DNA of 10,289 nucleotides from Lamprocystis purpurea (lineage in GTDB: Bacteria; Pseudomonadota; Gammaproteobacteria; Chromatiales; Chromatiaceae): the NCBI GenBank assembly GCA_020718945.1, contig DYRB01000075.1, positions 1 through 10,289 of the forward strand, in the 5' to 3' direction. Position numbers and translations under genes: made by a program. Shown piece by piece: positions 6,191 to 10,289 of the stretch (within the stretch, counting starts at the first letter, position 1; each line of letters starts with the position of its first letter). The notes beneath the pieces are model-generated. The model searched no databases and was not told the origin of the DNA. It was given only the letters and a program-made list of their open reading frames with translations.

Positions 6191-9100
6191 TTACAACCCC
6201 AATTCCCGCCACCGCCCCTCGATGCGCTTGATGGAAACCGGGTAGGCGGTGCCCAACTGCTGGGCGAAGAACGACACCCGCAGTTCCTCCAGCATCCAGC
6301 GGATCTCCTCCAGGCGCGGGTCGCGCCGGCCGGCGGCGCGCAGGGCGGCGTCGCGCTCGGCCCAGCGGCGCGCCAGGGGGGCGAACTCCTGCATGCGCTC
6401 CCGATCCCGGGCGGCGGCGTGCAACAGGCGCTCTAACCTCTGGTCGGCGGCGCGCAGGTAGCGCGGGTAGTCCCGCAGGCGCTCTTGGGGGATGAGTCCG
6501 AGGAAGCCGCGGAACACCAGCCCGTCGAGTTGGGCGCGGATGTCCGCCACCGGCTCGCGCCAATTGACCTGGGTGGTCGCGGCCAGGCGCTTGCGCAGGC
6601 CCTGGTACTGGTCGAGGATGCCGCCGACCAGGCGCGCGGTCTCCGTGGCGACCGCCCCCAGGGCGCCGCGGCGGGCCGCCAGCCGGGCGGCGAAACCGGC
6701 CTGGTCGCGGATGGGGGGCAGGCCCTGGGTGAAGGTCAGGTCCAAGATCAGGTCCAACAGCTCGTCGGCCAGGTCGGGGCCCTTGACCCCGGGCGCGGGC
6801 GCTTCCCCGTCCGGGCCGAGCGGCGCCAGGGCGTACTGGAGCCGCATCCGGGCCAGGGCCGGGAGCCCCTGGCGCAGGCGCCGCGCCTCGGCCCCCAGGG
6901 CGAGATGGAAGAGCCGCCGCAGCCCGGCCCGCCCGGCCCGCTCGGCGCTCTCCGGGGAGTCCAGGACCTGGATGGAGACGCTCTCACCCCGGTCCACCAG
7001 GGCCGGATAGCCGCGCAGGCGGATGCCGCCGCGCTCCAGGTCCAGGCTCTCGGGCAGGCTGCCGAAGTCCCAGCGGGTGATGCCGTCGCGCTCCAGCCCA
7101 GCGCTGGGGATCTGGGCGAAGGACTGCTGCCCGGTCTCCCCGTAGCGGCGCCGCAGGGCCACCAAGTCATCCCCCGTCGCCACCTGGGTCCCATCCGGGT
7201 CCACCAGCCGGTAGTTCATGCGCAGGTGTGGGGGGATGCCGCTCTGGTCCCAGGCCGTCTCCGGGACAGACACCCCGGTCAGGTCCCGCAATGCCTCCGC
7301 CACCGCCTGGACCAGGGGGCGGTCGCTGGGCTGGAGTCGTTCCAGCACCCGCAGGGCTGTGTCCGGGATGGGCACGAATCCCTTGCGGATGGCCTTGGGC
7401 AGGCCGCGCAGCAGGACGGTGACCCGCTCCTCCAGGAGCCCCGGGACCAGCCAGTCGCCCCGGTCCGGGGAGACCTGATTGATCAGCGGCAGGGGCACCA
7501 CCAGGGTGACCCCGTCGGCGGCATGGCCTGGGTCGAACCGGTACTCCAGGGGCAGGGCGCTGGCGCCGACCTGCAAGGCATCGGGGAAGCGCTCCCGGGT
7601 GATTTCGGCCGCCTCCCGGCGCATGAGGTCGGCGAGCCCCATGTGCAGGAGTTTGGGGCTTGCGCGGGTCGCCTCGCGCAGCCACTTCTCGAAGGCTGCG
7701 GTGGCATAGATCCCGGCCGGGACGCGCTCGGCGTAGAAGGCGTAGATGGCCTCCTCGTCCACCAGGATGTCGTGGCGGCGGGACTTGGTCTCCAGGTGCT
7801 GGACAGTGGCGACCAGTTCCTGGTTGTGGCGCCAGAAGGGGGCTCGGGTGTCGAAGTCCCCGGCCACCAGGGCCTGCCGCAGAAAGACCTCGCGGGCCTC
7901 CGCCGGGTTGATGGGGCCATAGTTGACCCGCCGCTGGGCCGCCAGGGTCAGACCGAACAGGGTCACCTTCTCGAAGGCGGCGACCTGGCCTGTCTGGGCC
8001 TGCCAGTGGGGCTCCGACCAACTGCGCAGCACCAGGTGGCCGGCGGCGGCCTCGATCCAACCCGGCTGGACCTTGGCGACGATACGCCCGTAGTGGCGGG
8101 TGGTCTCCACCCGCTCCGCGGCCACCAGCCACTTGGGGGACTTGTCCGCCAACCCTGAACCCGGGTGGACGAAGAAGCGCCCGCCCCGGGCCCCCAGGTA
8201 CTCGCGCCCCTCGTCCTTGCAGCCGATGTTGACCAGCAGCCCGCTCAACAGGGCGCGGTGGACCTCCTCGTAGCTCGCCGGGGCCTGGTTCTCTTTGAGG
8301 CCCATCTCATGGAGTTGCAGGGTGAGTTGCTGGTGGATGTCGAACCACTCCTGGACCCGGTTCCAGGACAGAAAGTGCTGCTGACAGAGCCTCTGGAACT
8401 TGCTCCGCGACAGGTCCTTGCGCTGCTTGTCGAGGAAGCGCCAGAGATTGAGGAAGGCGAGGAAGTCCGATTCCGGGTGGGCGAAGGTGGCGTGGATCTC
8501 GTCGGCCGCCTGCTGCTTGTCCAGGGGCCGCTCCCGGGGGTCCTGGACGCTGAGCGCCGCGGCTATCACCAGGACCTCGGCCAGGCAGCGGTGGTCGCTG
8601 GCCTCCAGCAGCATGCGCCCGATGCGCGGGTCCACTGGCAGGCTCGCCAGGCGCCGGCCTAGCGCAGTGAGTCGGCCCTCCCGGTCCAGGGCCCACAGCT
8701 CTTCGAGGGTGCGGTGACCGTCCGCCACCAGGCGCCCGTCGGGGGGATCGAGGAAGGGGAATGCCTCGATGTCGCCGAAGCCCAGGAGCTTCATCTGGAG
8801 TATGACCGCGGCCAGATTGGTGCGGCGGATCTCCGGCTCGGTGAACTCGGCGCGGGCGGCGAAGTTGTCCTCCGCGTAGAGGCGTATGCACACCCCGGCG
8901 GCGACCCGGCCGCAACGCCCCATACGCTGGTTGGCGCTGGCCTGGGAGATGCGCTCCACGGGCAGGCGCTGGACCTTGCTGCGGTGGCTGTAGCGGGAGA
9001 TGCGGGCAAAGCCCGGGTCCACTACATAGTGGATACCCGGCACGGTGAGCGAGGTCTCCGCCACGTTGGTGGCCAGCACGATGCGCCGGGTGCCGTGGGC

Positions 9101-10108
9101 CTGGAAGATGCGCGCCTGGTCGGCGGGCCCCTGGCGGGCGTAGAGGGGCAGGATCTCGGTGGAGGGCGGGTGGTGCTTGCGCAGGGTCTCGGCGGTCTCG
9201 CGGATCTCCCGCTCCCCGGACAGGAACACCAGCACATCCCCACGCCCGACCCGGGCCAACTCATCCACCGCCGCCGCTATGGCCGCCTGCATGCTGTCGT
9301 CGCGCTCCCCGGCGCCCTCCTCCTCGGGCGGGCGGTAGCGCAACTCCACCGGGTAGGTGCGCCCGGAGACCTCGCAAATGGGGGCCCCGCCGAAGTGCCG
9401 GGAGAAGCGCTCCGGGTCTATGGTCGCGGAGGTGACTATGACCTTGAGGTCCGGCCGGCGCGGCAGCAGGCCCTTCAGGTAGCCGAGCAGGAAGTCGATG
9501 TTGAGGCTGCGCTCATGGGCCTCGTCCACGATCAGGGTGTCGTACTCCAGCAGGTCCCGGTCCTGCTGTATCTCGGCCAGCAGCATGCCGTCGGTGAGCA
9601 GCTTGATGGCCGTCTCCGGGCGGGAGCGGTCGTGGAAGCGGACCTTGTAGCCCACCAGGCCGCCCAATTCCGCACTCAACTCCTGGGCCACCCGGCTGGC
9701 CAGGGTGCGGGCGGCGATACGCCGCGGCTGGGTGTGACCGATGCGCCCGGCCACACCGCGGCCCAGGTCCAGGCACAGCTTGGGGAGCTGGGTGGACTTG
9801 CCCGACCCCGTCTCGCCGCACAGGACCAGGACCTGATGGGCCTGGATCAGGGCGGCGATCTCCTCGCGCTTCTCGCTCACCGGCAGTTCCGCCGGGTAGT
9901 CCACCTGGGCCGGGACCAGGGCCTGGCGGCGCCCCAGTATGGCCTGGGACTCGCGTACCGCGGCCCAGAGCTTGATCAGCCCCTGATCGAAGGGCTGGCC
10001 CTGGCGGGCCCGGGCACGCAGCCCGCGCAGCCGCCGGGACAGGGCATCGCGGTCGCGCAGCAGGCAGGCTGCGAGCTCGGCCGGGGTCGGAAAGAGTTCG
10101 GCGGTCAA
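6191..10108 (-). CDS. hrpA: ATP-dependent RNA helicase HrpA (DEAH box)
   Basis: A full-length HrpA of 1305 residues (E. coli about 1300), a cytoplasmic DEAH-box RNA helicase linked to mRNA processing and rescue of stalled ribosomes. Visible in order are Walker A GETGSGKS (98-105), TQPRR (126-130), DEAH (195-198), SAT (227-229), and motif VI QRMGRCGR (394-401). The HA2 and OB-fold regions follow at about 450-700, then the long DUF3418 C-terminal half ending with ELRVSFFAQQL and YPVSIKRIE, as in E. coli. The start is TTG at 10106-10108: an in-frame TGA lies five codons upstream, and the conserved LLRDRDALSRRLRGL segment begins only about 16 residues in, so no later start fits. No good ribosome binding site precedes it. 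It appears monocistronic and converges on the large membrane protein gene. Confidence 0.98.
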   Translation of the reverse strand: MTAELFPTPAELAACLLRDRDALSRRLRGLRARARQGQPFDQGLIKLWAAVRESQAILGRRQALVPAQVDYPAELPVSEKREEIAALIQAHQVLVLCGETGSGKSTQLPKLCLDLGRGVAGRIGHTQPRRIAARTLASRVAQELSAELGGLVGYKVRFHDRSRPETAIKLLTDGMLLAEIQQDRDLLEYDTLIVDEAHERSLNIDFLLGYLKGLLPRRPDLKVIVTSATIDPERFSRHFGGAPICEVSGRTYPVELRYRPPEEEGAGERDDSMQAAIAAAVDELARVGRGDVLVFLSGEREIRETAETLRKHHPPSTEILPLYARQGPADQARIFQAHGTRRIVLATNVAETSLTVPGIHYVVDPGFARISRYSHRSKVQRLPVERISQASANQRMGRCGRVAAGVCIRLYAEDNFAARAEFTEPEIRRTNLAAVILQMKLLGFGDIEAFPFLDPPDGRLVADGHRTLEELWALDREGRLTALGRRLASLPVDPRIGRMLLEASDHRCLAEVLVIAAALSVQDPRERPLDKQQAADEIHATFAHPESDFLAFLNLWRFLDKQRKDLSRSKFQRLCQQHFLSWNRVQEWFDIHQQLTLQLHEMGLKENQAPASYEEVHRALLSGLLVNIGCKDEGREYLGARGGRFFVHPGSGLADKSPKWLVAAERVETTRHYGRIVAKVQPGWIEAAAGHLVLRSWSEPHWQAQTGQVAAFEKVTLFGLTLAAQRRVNYGPINPAEAREVFLRQALVAGDFDTRAPFWRHNQELVATVQHLETKSRRHDILVDEEAIYAFYAERVPAGIYATAAFEKWLREATRASPKLLHMGLADLMRREAAEITRERFPDALQVGASALPLEYRFDPGHAADGVTLVVPLPLINQVSPDRGDWLVPGLLEERVTVLLRGLPKAIRKGFVPIPDTALRVLERLQPSDRPLVQAVAEALRDLTGVSVPETAWDQSGIPPHLRMNYRLVDPDGTQVATGDDLVALRRRYGETGQQSFAQIPSAGLERDGITRWDFGSLPESLDLERGGIRLRGYPALVDRGESVSIQVLDSPESAERAGRAGLRRLFHLALGAEARRLRQGLPALARMRLQYALAPLGPDGEAPAPGVKGPDLADELLDLILDLTFTQGLPPIRDQAGFAARLAARRGALGAVATETARLVGGILDQYQGLRKRLAATTQVNWREPVADIRAQLDGLVFRGFLGLIPQERLRDYPRYLRAADQRLERLLHAAARDRERMQEFAPLARRWAERDAALRAAGRRDPRLEEIRWMLEELRVSFFAQQLGTAYPVSIKRIEGRWRELGL

Positions 10109-10144
10109 GGGGATAGGGGGTCAGCAGGGGTGGATCGGGAGGGC

Positions 10145-10150
10145 ATTCTA
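10145..10150 (-). promoter_or_regulatory. Possible hrpA -10 box (TAGAAT)
   Basis: On the minus strand TAGAAT matches the -10 consensus at five of six positions and lies 36 bases before the TTG start. That leaves a leader of about 30 bases. No good -35 is seen at 16-18 bases. An 8-bp direct repeat CCGGTCCC (10152-10159 and 10176-10183, plus-strand reading) lies just upstream and might be a regulator site. Confidence 0.4.
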
Positions 10151-10229
10151 GCCGGTCCCGCCACGCCGGCGGCATCCGGTCCCTGAGGCCTTGGCCGGTT
10201 CGGTCCGCACCGGGCGCATTCGGCCGGGC

Positions 10230-10262
10230 AAAAGGAAAGGCTCTGTCTGCATTAGCTGTTGG
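10230..10262 (-). repeat. Copy 2 of the 33-bp dispersed inverted repeat
   Basis: Read on the minus strand this matches 28-60 at 29 of 33 positions. It points toward hrpA and ends about 121 bases before its TTG start, upstream of the -10-like box. As with copy 1, similarity fades quickly on both sides into unrelated GC-rich DNA. The copies are in opposite orientation and about 10.2 kb apart. Confidence 0.75.
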
Positions 10263-10289
10263 GGATGGCCAAGTCATTGAAGTGGCGGG

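Noticed and set aside
6485..8158. 557-codon open frame on the plus strand opposite hrpA
   Set aside because: Same antisense shadow of hrpA; it has no domain-like segments and biased composition.
8714..10186. 490-codon open frame on the plus strand opposite hrpA
   Set aside because: It lies antisense to conserved helicase motifs and encodes a repetitive Gly, Gln, Leu and Val-rich sequence, which is what GC-rich codon bias produces opposite a real gene.
28..10262. Composite transposon bounded by the two inverted 33-bp repeats
   Set aside because: The 10.2-kb interval holds housekeeping genes and no transposase, and no target-site duplication is evident; a dispersed repeat is more likely.

Overview
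The window is GC-rich and reads as a chromosomal segment of a gammaproteobacterium. The evidence is a full-length sspA-sspB pair, a full-length hrpA with the DUF3418-type C-terminal half, and a DUF3301-type small membrane protein. A purple-sulfur or related Chromatiales-like host would fit the base composition and gene set, but that is inference. No phage, transposase, integrase, CRISPR, tRNA or rRNA signature was seen.

Layout from left to right. Positions 1-545 hold no convincing gene. They carry a 33-bp repeat (28-60), a -10-like box, a short direct repeat and a hairpin, and lead into sspA. sspA (546-1214) and sspB (1211-1609) overlap by ATGA and form one operon, encoding an RNA polymerase-associated GST-fold regulator and a ClpXP adaptor. 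A DUF3301 membrane protein gene (1621-1935, minus) converges on sspB. An alanine-rich helical lipoprotein gene (2114-2668, plus) is divergent from it. An orphan NosL-like lipoprotein gene (2848-3381, minus) converges on the lipoprotein gene, with a perfect 7-bp hairpin between the two stops. After a 428-bp gap comes a large polytopic membrane protein gene (3810-6140, plus) that resembles GT-C or DUF6077-type proteins and carries a hexanucleotide-repeat Ala/Thr tract. hrpA (6191-10108, minus) fills the right third. Its promoter region ends with a second, inverted copy of the 33-bp repeat (10230-10262).

Apart from sspA-sspB, the genes alternate in strand and look like single transcription units, so there is no sign of one multi-gene pathway. 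The least explained items are the 33-bp repeat present near both window ends (29 of 33 identical), the orphan NosL-like protein lacking the family's CGM methionine, the CPYC motif in SspA where E. coli has no cysteine, and the simple-sequence tract in the large membrane protein. I did not find a convincing undescribed multi-gene system.
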